The position numbers were made by a program, and so were the translations under genes. 64,000 nucleotides of DNA from an uncultured Methylopila sp. Its GTDB lineage: Bacteria > Pseudomonadota > Alphaproteobacteria > Rhizobiales > Methylopilaceae. Numbering within the stretch: position 1 is the stretch's first letter; each line of letters begins with the position of its first letter. Below are positions 47,616-56,185 of this stretch, piece by piece. The notes below the pieces were generated by a model. The model did not search any database, was not told the DNA's origin, and was given only the letters and a program-made list of their open reading frames with translations. The stretch spans positions 62,001 to 126,000 of the forward strand of contig CABHPB010000067.1 in NCBI GenBank assembly GCA_902168115.1. The letters are read 5' to 3'.

Positions 47616-47643
47616 AAAAAGGCCGGCCCCGTGGGGCCGGCCT
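47616..47643 (-). terminator. Intrinsic terminator of the first TonB receptor
   Basis: On the minus strand GGCCGGCCCC and its complement form a hairpin followed by TTTTT, just past the receptor stop codon. Confidence 0.88.
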
Positions 47644-47668
47644 CAGTGCTCGGGAGGAAGGACGACCG

Positions 47669-50107
47669 TCAGTACTTGGTGACGAGCACCGGGGCCGCGT
47701 CGGCGGCGAACTTCACGTTCAGGCCGCCGTAGAAGGTGATCGGACGGGCCGGCGTGATGGAGCGCGGATCGGTCAGGTTGAGGAAGCCGATGTCGTCGGT
47801 CTCGAAGAACGTGCCGTAGGTGGCGTACTTCTTGTTGAAGAGGTTCTTGATGCCGCCGAACACCCTGAGCTGCTCCGTCGCCTGGAACGAGCTGTTGACG
47901 TTGACGATGCCGTAGCCCGGCAGCTTCGGGAACTGGTTGCTCTCGTCGCCGACGTAGCGCTGGCCGCTCATCACGAGCACGTCCGCGCCGACGCTCCACT
48001 TCGGCGTCACCTTGTAGACGCCGCCGAACTTGAGCTGGTGGTCCGGAATGCCGGTCAGCTTGTCGCCCTTGCTGACCCGGATGACCCCGCCCTTGGCGGC
48101 GGGGCTGTTCGAGTTCAGCCGAACGCCCTTCTGGAAGGTCGCGTCGATGTAGGAGTAGTTGGCGTAGATCGCCCAGCGCTCGGCCGAGAGCTGGCCGGAC
48201 AGCTCGACGCCCTGGCGGCGGGTCTTGCCGCCGTCGACGAAGTAGCCGCGGCCGGTGATGGCGCTCGGGACGTTGACGATGTCGTTCTTGTTCTCGGCGC
48301 GATAGACGGCCGCGCTCCAGTTCACCAGCGCGCCGGAAAACTCGTGCTTGCCGCGGAAGCCGGCCTCGCCGGTGCGGGTGACGACCTGCTTCAGGGGCGG
48401 ATCGGACACCAGCGTCGCCTCGAGCGGGCACGGCACGTTCGGGTTGGCGCAGCCGAGCTCGAGCGGGGTCGGGGCGCGGTTCGACTCGGAGTAGGAGCCG
48501 AAGGCCGTGATGTCCGGCGTGATCTTGTAGGTCAGGCCGCCCATCGGGTTGAAGCGGTTGAACTCATGCGTGCCGTCGAGGCCCGGGCCGGCGCGCTGGC
48601 CGTTCGGCTTGATCGGGAACAGGTCGCCATGGTCGGCGATCTGGATCTGCGCGTAGTTCCAGCGCGCGCCGAGCGTGGCGGACAGGCGATCGGTGATGTC
48701 CAGCGTGTCGGTCGCGTAGAGGCCGACGTAGTGGTTCGTTCCGGTGATGTCGACCGGCGTGATGCCGCCCGGAATCTGCGTGTAATACTGCTGCCCGGTG
48801 CCGACGCACTGCAGGTTGCCGGGGATGATGCAGATCTCGCTCCATCCCTTGAAGTCGGTCTTGCCGTAGTCGTAGCTGACGCCGAACACGAAGTGGTTCT
48901 TGCGGCCGAAGAACTCGGACTCGTTGGTCGCCTGGAAGGTGCCGCCGGCCTGGTCGGAACGGACGCTCGAACGCTCGATCGAGCCGGGGGTCGAGCCGGG
49001 GCCGAAATCGTCCTCGTCGTTCGGGAACCAGCGGTTCCTGATCCGCTTGCCCGTGACCGGGTCGCGCACGAAGAGGCGCCGGTCGTCGTCGTCGATGCCG
49101 GGGAACTCCTCCGCCTCGAGACAGAGGAACTTCGGATTGTTCTCGCACGGACCGACGTCGGTGTCGTTGCCGTCGACGCCGTCGCGGTTGAACTTGCGGT
49201 AATAGGCGTTGGCCTGGATCGACCAGGCGTCGGTCACCTCGAACTTGCCCTGCAAGTTCAGCATGCCCATTTCGTTGTCGTTGATCTGGTCGCCCGTATA
49301 GACCGCGCGCCGGCGCTGATCGAGAAGCTGGAACGGCGTCGGGCCGACCACGCCGAGCTTGCTGTCGGCGTAGGTGACGTTGAGGTGGATCTCGGCCTTG
49401 TCGGACTTGTAGCCGACGTCGCCGAACACCTTCTTCATGTTCGACGCGGAGTAGTCGCGCCAGCCGCCGTCACGCGCGCCCTCGATGGCGATGTAGCCGG
49501 CCCACGGGCCCTTCTGAACGCCCCACTGGGCCGAGCCCTGGTAGCGGCCGAACGACCCGATCTGCGTCTCGAATTCGAGGCCCTGATAGGTGAAGCCGTT
49601 CTTGGTCTGGAAGCTGATGGCGCCGCCGAGCGCGTTCAGGCCGAAGACCGGGTTGTTGGTCCAGATGTCGGTGCGGTCGATCGCGACCGACGGGATCAGG
49701 TCGTAGTTGACCGTGTCGCCGAGCGCCTCGTTGATGCGCACGCCGTTCTGGTAAACCGCGAGGCCCTGCGGGATGCCCACCGTCGGCGACGACTGGAAGC
49801 CGCGGAAGGAGATCTCCTTGTTGAAGGGGTTGCCCGTGACGTCGCTGGTGCTGATGCTCGGCGACTGCTGCGCGAAGCCTTCCTGGACCGTCGCGAAGTC
49901 GGCCGACCGGATCGCGTCGCCCTTGATGCTGCGGACGTTGCCCGGGATCTTGTCGATGTCCAGCCCGTCGCCGCCGATCGGCGTGGTTCCGATGACCTCG
50001 ATTTCCTCGAGGTTCGTCAGCCCCTGTTCCTGCGCGAGGGCGGCGAAAGGCGCGAGGACGGCGAGGCACGCGACGCCCGCCAGGAGCCCAGCTCTTGTTC
50101 TCTTCAT
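47669..50107 (-). CDS. TonB-dependent outer-membrane receptor (candidate LutH-like)
   Basis: The 812-residue protein has a signal peptide (LLAGVACLAVLAPFAALAQ) and an N-terminal TonB-box-like segment, EEIEVIGTT. The plug domain follows, with SISTSDVTGNPFNKEISFRGF and ENALGGAISF-type features, then a 22-strand barrel ending VKFAADAAPVLVTKY. Extracellular loops are unusually acidic (EAEEFPGIDDDDRR and FPNDEDDFGPG, near residues 305-360). In Methylobacterium, lutH lies beside lanM and imports lanthanide complexes. Position here, 3.4 kb from lanM and divergent from a PQQ dehydrogenase, makes a lanthanide role plausible but unproven. The ATG at 50107 has GGGGGA upstream. Confidence 0.85.
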   Translation of the reverse strand: MKRTRAGLLAGVACLAVLAPFAALAQEQGLTNLEEIEVIGTTPIGGDGLDIDKIPGNVRSIKGDAIRSADFATVQEGFAQQSPSISTSDVTGNPFNKEISFRGFQSSPTVGIPQGLAVYQNGVRINEALGDTVNYDLIPSVAIDRTDIWTNNPVFGLNALGGAISFQTKNGFTYQGLEFETQIGSFGRYQGSAQWGVQKGPWAGYIAIEGARDGGWRDYSASNMKKVFGDVGYKSDKAEIHLNVTYADSKLGVVGPTPFQLLDQRRRAVYTGDQINDNEMGMLNLQGKFEVTDAWSIQANAYYRKFNRDGVDGNDTDVGPCENNPKFLCLEAEEFPGIDDDDRRLFVRDPVTGKRIRNRWFPNDEDDFGPGSTPGSIERSSVRSDQAGGTFQATNESEFFGRKNHFVFGVSYDYGKTDFKGWSEICIIPGNLQCVGTGQQYYTQIPGGITPVDITGTNHYVGLYATDTLDITDRLSATLGARWNYAQIQIADHGDLFPIKPNGQRAGPGLDGTHEFNRFNPMGGLTYKITPDITAFGSYSESNRAPTPLELGCANPNVPCPLEATLVSDPPLKQVVTRTGEAGFRGKHEFSGALVNWSAAVYRAENKNDIVNVPSAITGRGYFVDGGKTRRQGVELSGQLSAERWAIYANYSYIDATFQKGVRLNSNSPAAKGGVIRVSKGDKLTGIPDHQLKFGGVYKVTPKWSVGADVLVMSGQRYVGDESNQFPKLPGYGIVNVNSSFQATEQLRVFGGIKNLFNKKYATYGTFFETDDIGFLNLTDPRSITPARPITFYGGLNVKFAADAAPVLVTKY

Positions 50108-50460
50108 TTTTAGCATCCCCCGAGCGCAGGCTACGCGCGCCGCAGCGCAAACCGCCGCTGCGATTGTGTACGTGACTCGGGGGATCGCCATCAATCTGCC
50201 ACGAGTGTGGCGGGAACTATTGGTTCGGCCAAGATGCTGATTTACAACATTATTATTAAACGCTTAGGTTGGTTTCGACCAGTCGATATGATCGAGCTGC
50301 ATGAACAGACAAGCCTCCGCTCCAAGCAAACCGGCCGGATACCCTGAGACACAGGTACAAACGTACGACTTTTGATGGACGCGCGACGCCACCGGCCCGT
50401 TTAGCGCGAAAACGCTTCACAAGATCGCGATAAAAGCGGCATATCTGGGAGAAACGTCGG
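50108..50460. promoter_or_regulatory. Divergent promoter region, TonB receptor / PQQ dehydrogenase
   Basis: The 353-base gap separates two divergent metal/PQQ-related genes and is AT-rich at 50235-50270. It must carry both promoters, and a shared operator would let one metal-responsive regulator control both. No known metal-regulator box (Fur, Irr, RirA) is clear. Confidence 0.5.
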
Positions 50461-52275
50461 ATGAGACTTGAACTGTTCTTGAGCCGACCGACCGTGACGC
50501 TGCTCGCGCTCGCCTGTCTCGCGGCTGGAGCCGTCGCCGACCCGGTCGACGACGCGCGGCTGCGCGCGGCCGGAAACCCCGACCGCGTCGACTGGATCCT
50601 CCCGGGACGCGACTATGGCGACCAGCGCTTCTCGCCGCTCGAGGGCGTCACGCCCGAGACGGCAAAGCGGCTCGTGCCCAAGTGGATCTATCAGACCGGC
50701 TACGCCGCGACGTTCCAGACCTCGCCGCTGGTCGCCGACGGCGTCATGTATCTCTCCGCGCCCTTCTCCCACGTCATGGCGATCGATGCGAAGACGGGGC
50801 GCGAGATCTGGCGCTACGAACACAAGTCGACCGCGAAGAAGCTTTGCTGCGGCCCGGCCAACCGAGGCGTCGCGCTGGGCTACGGCCTGGTGTTCGTCGC
50901 GACCGTCGACGCCCGGCTCGTCGCGCTCGACGCGAAGACCGGCAAGCCGGCCTGGGACAAGCCGCTGGTAGACGCCGACGATGTCCTGACCAGCGAGGAC
51001 GCCAAGACGCTCGATCCGAACGATCCGGTGATGAAGGGACAGGTCTCCGGCGCGACCGGAGTCGGCTCGAACTCCGCGCCGCTCGTCTTCGACGGCAAGG
51101 TCTTCGCCGGCATCACCGGCGTCGGCTACGGGCTGCACCTCGACGGGCCGCGGCCGGGCGCGCCGCTCGGCGCCGTCGTCGGCGTCGCCGGCCGCTACGG
51201 CCGGCCGGGATTCCTTGCTGCTTACGACGCCAGAACCGGCGAGCAGATCTGGCGGTTCGACACGACCAAGCCGGACTGGGAGGGCGAGTTCCGCGTCGCC
51301 ACCGCTTATGGCGTGCCGATGCATCGCGACGTGGCGGCGGAGAAGGCCGCGGCGCCCGATCACAAGGACGCCTGGAAATACGGCGGCGGCTCGATCTGGC
51401 ACGCGCCCGCGCTCGATCCGGAGCGCGGCCTGCTGTTCTTCGGCGTCGGCAATCCGTCGCCCCAGGTCGCGGGCGAAAGCCGCCCCGGCGACAACCTCTA
51501 CACCTCGTCCCTCGTCGCGCTGGACGCCAGGACCGGCCGGGTGCGCTGGAGCTATCAGCAGACCCCGCACGACCTGTGGGGCTACGACGTGGCGAGCCCG
51601 CCGAGCCTGTTCGACGTGACGATCGACGGCAAGAGGCGCGCCGCCGTCGGCCAGGCCTCCAAGCTCGGCTGGTACTTCGTCCACGACCGCGAGACCGGAG
51701 AGCTTTTGTTCAAGTCCGAGCCCTTCGTCCCGCAGTCGAACCTGTTCAGGCAGCCGACGGCCGAGGGCGTCGTCATCGCGCCCGGCGTCGCGGGCGGGTC
51801 AAACTGGTCGCCGGCCTCCGTCGACGAGGCGGGCGGCGTCGCTTACGTCGCCGCCATGCATTGGCCGGCGACCTACCGCTCGCAGGTCATCCCGGCCGCC
51901 GACGGCAAGCCGGAGGTTCGCTACTTCAACATCGAGCCGGCGACCTCCGGGACGTATGGCCTCCTAAGCGCGATCGACCTCGCCGGGGGCGGCAGGATCA
52001 AGTGGCAGACGAAAACGCCGGAGCCGCTGATCGGCGGCGTTGTGGCGACCAAGGGCGGAGTCGTCTTCACCGGAGAGGGCAACGGCGACTTCTCGGCCTT
52101 CGACGCCAGGAACGGCGAGAAGGTCTGGAGCTTCAACACTGGCGCCGGCGTCAACGCCCCGCCGATCGCCTATCGCCTCGGGGACAAGGACTACGTCGCG
52201 GTCGCCGCCGGCGGGAGCCAGATCTGGGGCTTCCGGCAGGGCGGCGCGGTGATCGCCTTCGGCCTGCCGGACTGA
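50461..52275 (+). CDS. Periplasmic PQQ-dependent dehydrogenase, divergent active site
   Basis: The 604-residue protein has a signal peptide (LALACLAAGAVADPV) and an eight-bladed propeller with W-motifs such as AIDAKTGREIWRYE and AYDARTGEQIWRFD. The adjacent Cys129-Cys130 pair in CCGPANRG is the vicinal disulfide of methanol-type dehydrogenases. Asn331 (GVGNPSP) matches a metal ligand. The catalytic segment reads PHDLWGYDVASP (369-380): Gly374 stands where MxaF/XoxF have the catalytic Asp, while Asp376 occupies the extra-Asp position typical of lanthanide enzymes. The MxaF Glu-ligand position appears to be Arg245. The substrate is unknown; no cytochrome partner follows. Confidence 0.85.
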   Translation: MRLELFLSRPTVTLLALACLAAGAVADPVDDARLRAAGNPDRVDWILPGRDYGDQRFSPLEGVTPETAKRLVPKWIYQTGYAATFQTSPLVADGVMYLSAPFSHVMAIDAKTGREIWRYEHKSTAKKLCCGPANRGVALGYGLVFVATVDARLVALDAKTGKPAWDKPLVDADDVLTSEDAKTLDPNDPVMKGQVSGATGVGSNSAPLVFDGKVFAGITGVGYGLHLDGPRPGAPLGAVVGVAGRYGRPGFLAAYDARTGEQIWRFDTTKPDWEGEFRVATAYGVPMHRDVAAEKAAAPDHKDAWKYGGGSIWHAPALDPERGLLFFGVGNPSPQVAGESRPGDNLYTSSLVALDARTGRVRWSYQQTPHDLWGYDVASPPSLFDVTIDGKRRAAVGQASKLGWYFVHDRETGELLFKSEPFVPQSNLFRQPTAEGVVIAPGVAGGSNWSPASVDEAGGVAYVAAMHWPATYRSQVIPAADGKPEVRYFNIEPATSGTYGLLSAIDLAGGGRIKWQTKTPEPLIGGVVATKGGVVFTGEGNGDFSAFDARNGEKVWSFNTGAGVNAPPIAYRLGDKDYVAVAAGGSQIWGFRQGGAVIAFGLPD

Positions 52276-52577
52276 CAGCCGCTCGACGGTCCGGCCGCGC
52301 CCACCGGATCGTCGAGCAGAACCCCGGGCGAGTGTCGAACACTCCCGATTTCAGGTTACCGTGGAGATGTTGCCCGCGCGCAACGGCGGTTTCGTACACT
52401 TGTGAATACGTCGATGGTCGATCGAATACAGAATCCGTTTCTTCCTGAAACTGGTATATTTTAATTATTATAATTACACTCGTTATATTGAGCAATTCTA
52501 ATCTTCGCTAATCTTGTTGCGTCAGGAAGAGATCGTGGCCTATCCGCGGCGAAACCGTGTTTCGTCTGGAGGCCCCC
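52276..52577 (+). promoter_or_regulatory. AT-rich promoter region of the second TonB receptor
   Basis: Bases 52380-52515 are strikingly AT-rich against the genome, with AATTATTATAATT (52463-52475) and several TATATT/TTATAT tracts. This is a likely promoter with an operator. GGAGG (52568-52572) sits five bases before the chosen GTG. Confidence 0.5.
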
Positions 52578-54809
52578 GTGGCGACCTGTCTGCGTTTCGC
52601 TCTGGCTGCGACCGTCTCGATCCTGCCCTTTGCGGCGAAATCCCAGGAAGCGGGACCGACCCAGCTCGACCAGATCAACGTCGAGGGCCAGGGCGCCAAC
52701 GGGACGGGCGCGGCTCAAGGCGACGGCACGCCCGGCGTCGCCACCGCGGACGGCTACGTGGCGAAGACCACCCGCACGGCGACGAAGACGGACCTGCCGC
52801 TCCACGAAACGCCCGCGACCGTGAACACGGTGACGTCGAAGCAGTTACGGGACCGCAATCCGCAGAACCTGCAGGAGGCGCTCGCCTACACGCCGGGCGT
52901 CCGCGGCGGCGCATTCGGCTTCGACCCGCGCTACGACTCGTTCTTCGTCCGCGGCGTCGACATCACCTACACCGGCGTCTTCCGCGACGGCCTGCGCCAG
53001 TTCAACAGCCCGAACGGCCTGTTCCGGCTGGAGCCCTATGGCCTCGAGTCGATCTCGATCCTGAAGGGCCCAGCCTCCGCGATCTACGGCGCCAGCGCGT
53101 CCGCCGGCATCATCGACCTCGTCTCCAAGCGCCCCACCGACTACAAGTTCGGCGAGGTCGAGGTCCAGGGCGGCTCGTTCGACCGCAAGCAAGGCAATTT
53201 CGACTTCGGCGGGCCGCTCAACGAGGAAGGCGGCGTCTCCTACCGCATCACCGGCCTGTTCCGCGACTCCGAGACCGAGCTCGGCAAGGCGGTGAAGGAC
53301 GACCGCGCCTTCATCGCGCCGTCGATCACCTTCAAGCCGAGCGACAAGACCAAGCTCACCGTGCTCGCGGAGTTCATGGACGCGACCACCGGCGGCTCGG
53401 CGGCCTACAACAACAATTACGGGCTGCTGTTCGACAAGAACGGCAAGGCCATTTTCGGCCCCGACATCGACGGCGACGGCAATCCGGACCAGCTCACCGG
53501 CTCATATGGCGCGAACCGCCATTTCGGCGCCGACGCCCGCTACAACGACTTCAATCAGAAGCAAGGCCGGATCGGCTACGAGTTCGAGCACGAGTTCAAC
53601 GACCGCGTCTCGATCCACCAGAACCTGCGCTATTCGGGCCTCAACACCCATCAGGAATACTCGTTCTTCGACGACTTCAGCGGCTATTCGAGCGGCCTCG
53701 TCGAGGAGCGCAACCGCGCGCTCGGCGTGGATAGCTACCTGAAGACGAAGTTCGACACGGGTCCCGCCTCGCACACGCTGCTCACGGGCGTCGACGTCGG
53801 GCGCCTGACGTACAATTCGGCGCAGGGCGTCGGCCCCTATCTCGCGCCGCCGGCCGTGCCGCTGTTCATGGATCCGGCCCTCACCACCTTCAACCGCCAG
53901 ACCCAGACGATCACCGGCGTATACGCGCAGGACGAGATCAAGCTCGACCGCTGGCGCCTGGTGATCGGCGGGCGACACGACTGGCTCGAGAGCAAGTTCG
54001 GCCAGGAATTCGCCGACGTAACGAAGAACGGCGCTCCGAAGGTGGCCAAGAGCACGCTCTACGAGGACGAGGGCCAGTTCACCGGCCGCGCCGCGCTCAG
54101 CTACGTCGCGCCGAACGGCTTCACGCCTTATGCGAGCTACGGCACCTCGTTCAACGCGAACTCCGGCACGGTGGTCAACGCGTCGGTCGCAAAGCCGACC
54201 AAGGGCGAGACCGCCGAGGCAGGCCTGAAATACGACGTGCCGGGCTACAACGCCGCCATCAACGGTTCGGTCTTCTGGCTGAAGCAGATCGACGGCGTCA
54301 TCTTCGACGTCGACTCGACGGGCCTCAACCGACAGATCCAGCTCGACTTCCGGTCTCGCGGCTTCGAACTCGACGCGACCGCCTCGCTCGCCAACGGGCT
54401 GAACCTGATCGCGACCTATTCCTACACCGACACGAAGATCCTGAAGCTGTCTCAGTTCACCGAGGGCAACGAGCTCAGCGGCATCCCGAAGCACGCCTTC
54501 TCGGTCTGGACCGGCTACGACTTCAAGTCCGGCCCGGCCAGGGGCCTCAGCCTCGGCGCCGGCGTGCGCTACACCGGCCAGAACTTCGGCGACAACCTGA
54601 ACCGCTCCGTGATCTCCAACAAGGCGCGGGCCTTCGTCGACGCCAAGGCGAGCTACGACTTCGAGAACGTCTCGCCGAAGCTGAAGGGCGTCAGCATGCA
54701 GGTGAACGCGTCGAACCTGTTCGACACCGTCAAGCAGGTCTGCACCTCGGGCTACTGCTATTACGACGAGGGCCGCAAGGTCATCGCCAGCGTCAAGTAC
54801 CGCTGGTGA
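52578..54809 (+). CDS. TonB-dependent siderophore-type receptor
   Basis: The 743-residue protein has a signal peptide (FALAATVSILPFAAKSQ). A long Gly/Ala segment precedes the plug domain: TPATVNTVTSKQL, ALAYTPGVRGGAFGFDPRYDSFFVRG, LEPYGLESISILKGPASAIYG. The barrel ends with the phenylalanine/tryptophan-type terminus SVKYRW. This is the FhuA/FecA siderophore-receptor class. An external loop carries DIDGDGNPDQL, a calcium-like DxDxDG motif. GTG at 52578 is preferred because GGAGG lies five bases upstream; the frame begins seven codons earlier. The downstream MFS gene overlaps it (GTGA). Confidence 0.88.
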   Translation: MATCLRFALAATVSILPFAAKSQEAGPTQLDQINVEGQGANGTGAAQGDGTPGVATADGYVAKTTRTATKTDLPLHETPATVNTVTSKQLRDRNPQNLQEALAYTPGVRGGAFGFDPRYDSFFVRGVDITYTGVFRDGLRQFNSPNGLFRLEPYGLESISILKGPASAIYGASASAGIIDLVSKRPTDYKFGEVEVQGGSFDRKQGNFDFGGPLNEEGGVSYRITGLFRDSETELGKAVKDDRAFIAPSITFKPSDKTKLTVLAEFMDATTGGSAAYNNNYGLLFDKNGKAIFGPDIDGDGNPDQLTGSYGANRHFGADARYNDFNQKQGRIGYEFEHEFNDRVSIHQNLRYSGLNTHQEYSFFDDFSGYSSGLVEERNRALGVDSYLKTKFDTGPASHTLLTGVDVGRLTYNSAQGVGPYLAPPAVPLFMDPALTTFNRQTQTITGVYAQDEIKLDRWRLVIGGRHDWLESKFGQEFADVTKNGAPKVAKSTLYEDEGQFTGRAALSYVAPNGFTPYASYGTSFNANSGTVVNASVAKPTKGETAEAGLKYDVPGYNAAINGSVFWLKQIDGVIFDVDSTGLNRQIQLDFRSRGFELDATASLANGLNLIATYSYTDTKILKLSQFTEGNELSGIPKHAFSVWTGYDFKSGPARGLSLGAGVRYTGQNFGDNLNRSVISNKARAFVDAKASYDFENVSPKLKGVSMQVNASNLFDTVKQVCTSGYCYYDEGRKVIASVKYRW

Positions 54810-56041
54810 GCGAGGCCGCCGCTGAGCGCGGCGCGGCGGGAACGGGGTCGCGGCCCCTGCCCTCTCCCGCCGCGGTCGTGCTCGGCGTCGGCGGGCTCTA
54901 CGTCGCGCAGTCGGTCATCGGCGGCGTGACGTTCCAGGGCCTGCCGGCGGTGCTGCGCAAGGACGGCGCCTCGCTCAACGAGATCGCCTTCGTCCTGCTG
55001 ACCGTCCTGCCCTGGTCGTTCAAGTTCCTCTGGGCGCCCGCGATCGAGCGCATCCGGCTGCCGGCCTCCGGCGGCAACCGCTCGCGGCCGGTGGTCGGCG
55101 CGATCGGCGCGATCGGCGTCGCGACGCTCGTCGCCGCCGCGCTGACGGGGCCGAGCATGCTGGGAGCGGTGACGGCGGCGCTCGTCGTCGGCGCCTTCGC
55201 CTCGGCGACGGTCGACATCGCCTGCGACGGCTATGCGGTCGAGAGCCTCGCCGAAAAACATCGCGGCTGGGGCAACGCCGCGCAGGTCGGCGGCGCCTAT
55301 CTCGGCTCGGCGATCGGCGGCGGCGCCTTCCTCATCCTGATCGACCAGCTCGGCTGGCGCGACGCCACGCTGATCATGGCCGGCGTGCTGGCCGCGCTCG
55401 GCCTGCCCTTCCTCCTCAGCCGTAATCCGCTGCGGCCCCACCGCGCGGACGCCGAGCGGCCGTCGCTGAAGGCCGCGTTCCGCCGCCGCGAAGTGTGGTT
55501 CGGCATCGCGCTCGTCGGGCTCTACGTGCTCGGCCAGAAGTGGGCGATGGTGCTGATCCAGCCCTATCTGGTCGACGCCGGCATGAGCCTGTCGCTGATC
55601 GGCATCCTCAACGGTTTCGTCGGCGCGGGCGTCGGCATCGTCGGCGCGCTGCTCGGCGGCTGGGCGACGAAGCGCTATGGAGCCCTGCCGGTCATGATGG
55701 CCTCGCTGCTCGCGCAGGTCGGCGTGACCGCGGCGCTCTCGGCCGCGGCCTACGCCGCGTGGCGGTCCGAGACCGGCCTCGGCGCGCTCGCCATCGCGAG
55801 CTCGGGCGTCATGGCCGCGGGCTTCGTCGCGCTCTACGCCGAGCTGATGGGCCGCGCCTCGCTCGATCAGGCCGGCGTCGACTTCACCCTGTTCCAGTGC
55901 GCCGACGGCATCGTCTCGGTGATCGGATGGCAGCTCGTCGGCCTGTTCGGCGACGGGCTCGGCTTCGCCTGGTGCTTTGGGATCGCCGCCGTGATCGGGC
56001 TCGGCGTCGCCGCGCTGCTGCCGAGCGTGATGCGGGGATAG
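54806..56041 (+). CDS. MFS permease, RhtX/FptX-like metallophore transporter
   Basis: The 411-residue protein has about 12 membrane helices. The N-terminal block YVAQSVIGGVTFQGLPAVLRKDGASLNEIAF and the PWSFKFLWAP motif are typical of the RhtX/FptX (AmpG-like) family that imports siderophores across the inner membrane. It starts with GTG overlapping the receptor stop (GTGA), so the two are translated together. The pair should form one route across both membranes for an unknown metal chelate. Confidence 0.87.
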   Translation: MSEAAAERGAAGTGSRPLPSPAAVVLGVGGLYVAQSVIGGVTFQGLPAVLRKDGASLNEIAFVLLTVLPWSFKFLWAPAIERIRLPASGGNRSRPVVGAIGAIGVATLVAAALTGPSMLGAVTAALVVGAFASATVDIACDGYAVESLAEKHRGWGNAAQVGGAYLGSAIGGGAFLILIDQLGWRDATLIMAGVLAALGLPFLLSRNPLRPHRADAERPSLKAAFRRREVWFGIALVGLYVLGQKWAMVLIQPYLVDAGMSLSLIGILNGFVGAGVGIVGALLGGWATKRYGALPVMMASLLAQVGVTAALSAAAYAAWRSETGLGALAIASSGVMAAGFVALYAELMGRASLDQAGVDFTLFQCADGIVSVIGWQLVGLFGDGLGFAWCFGIAAVIGLGVAALLPSVMRG

Positions 56042-56054
56042 CGGAGGCTGTGGT

Positions 56055-56180
56055 CCCGGGCTTGTCCCGGGATCCATTGACACCCCGGTTTCAGAACGGC
56101 ATGGCGCGCATCGCGCCAGATTTCCGGCCGTCGGCGGCAATGGATCCCGGCATTCCGCTGCGCTCCAGCCGGGATGACGG
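56055..56180. repeat. Palindromic intergenic repeat, related to that at 4705
   Basis: GGGATCCATTG on the left and CAATGGATCCC on the right flank about 70 bases, with CCCGGG arms and a terminal GGGATGACGG. It shares the core GATCCAT/ATGGATC and the GATGACGG end with the 4705-4786 element. It lies between the convergent MFS and ftsY genes. Confidence 0.65.
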
Positions 56181-56185
56181 TTTAG

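Noticed and set aside
50461-52275. Calling the PQQ enzyme XoxF or MxaF
   Set aside because: The WGYD site lacks the catalytic Asp pattern of both, the Glu ligand is not evident, and no mxaG/xoxG cytochrome follows.
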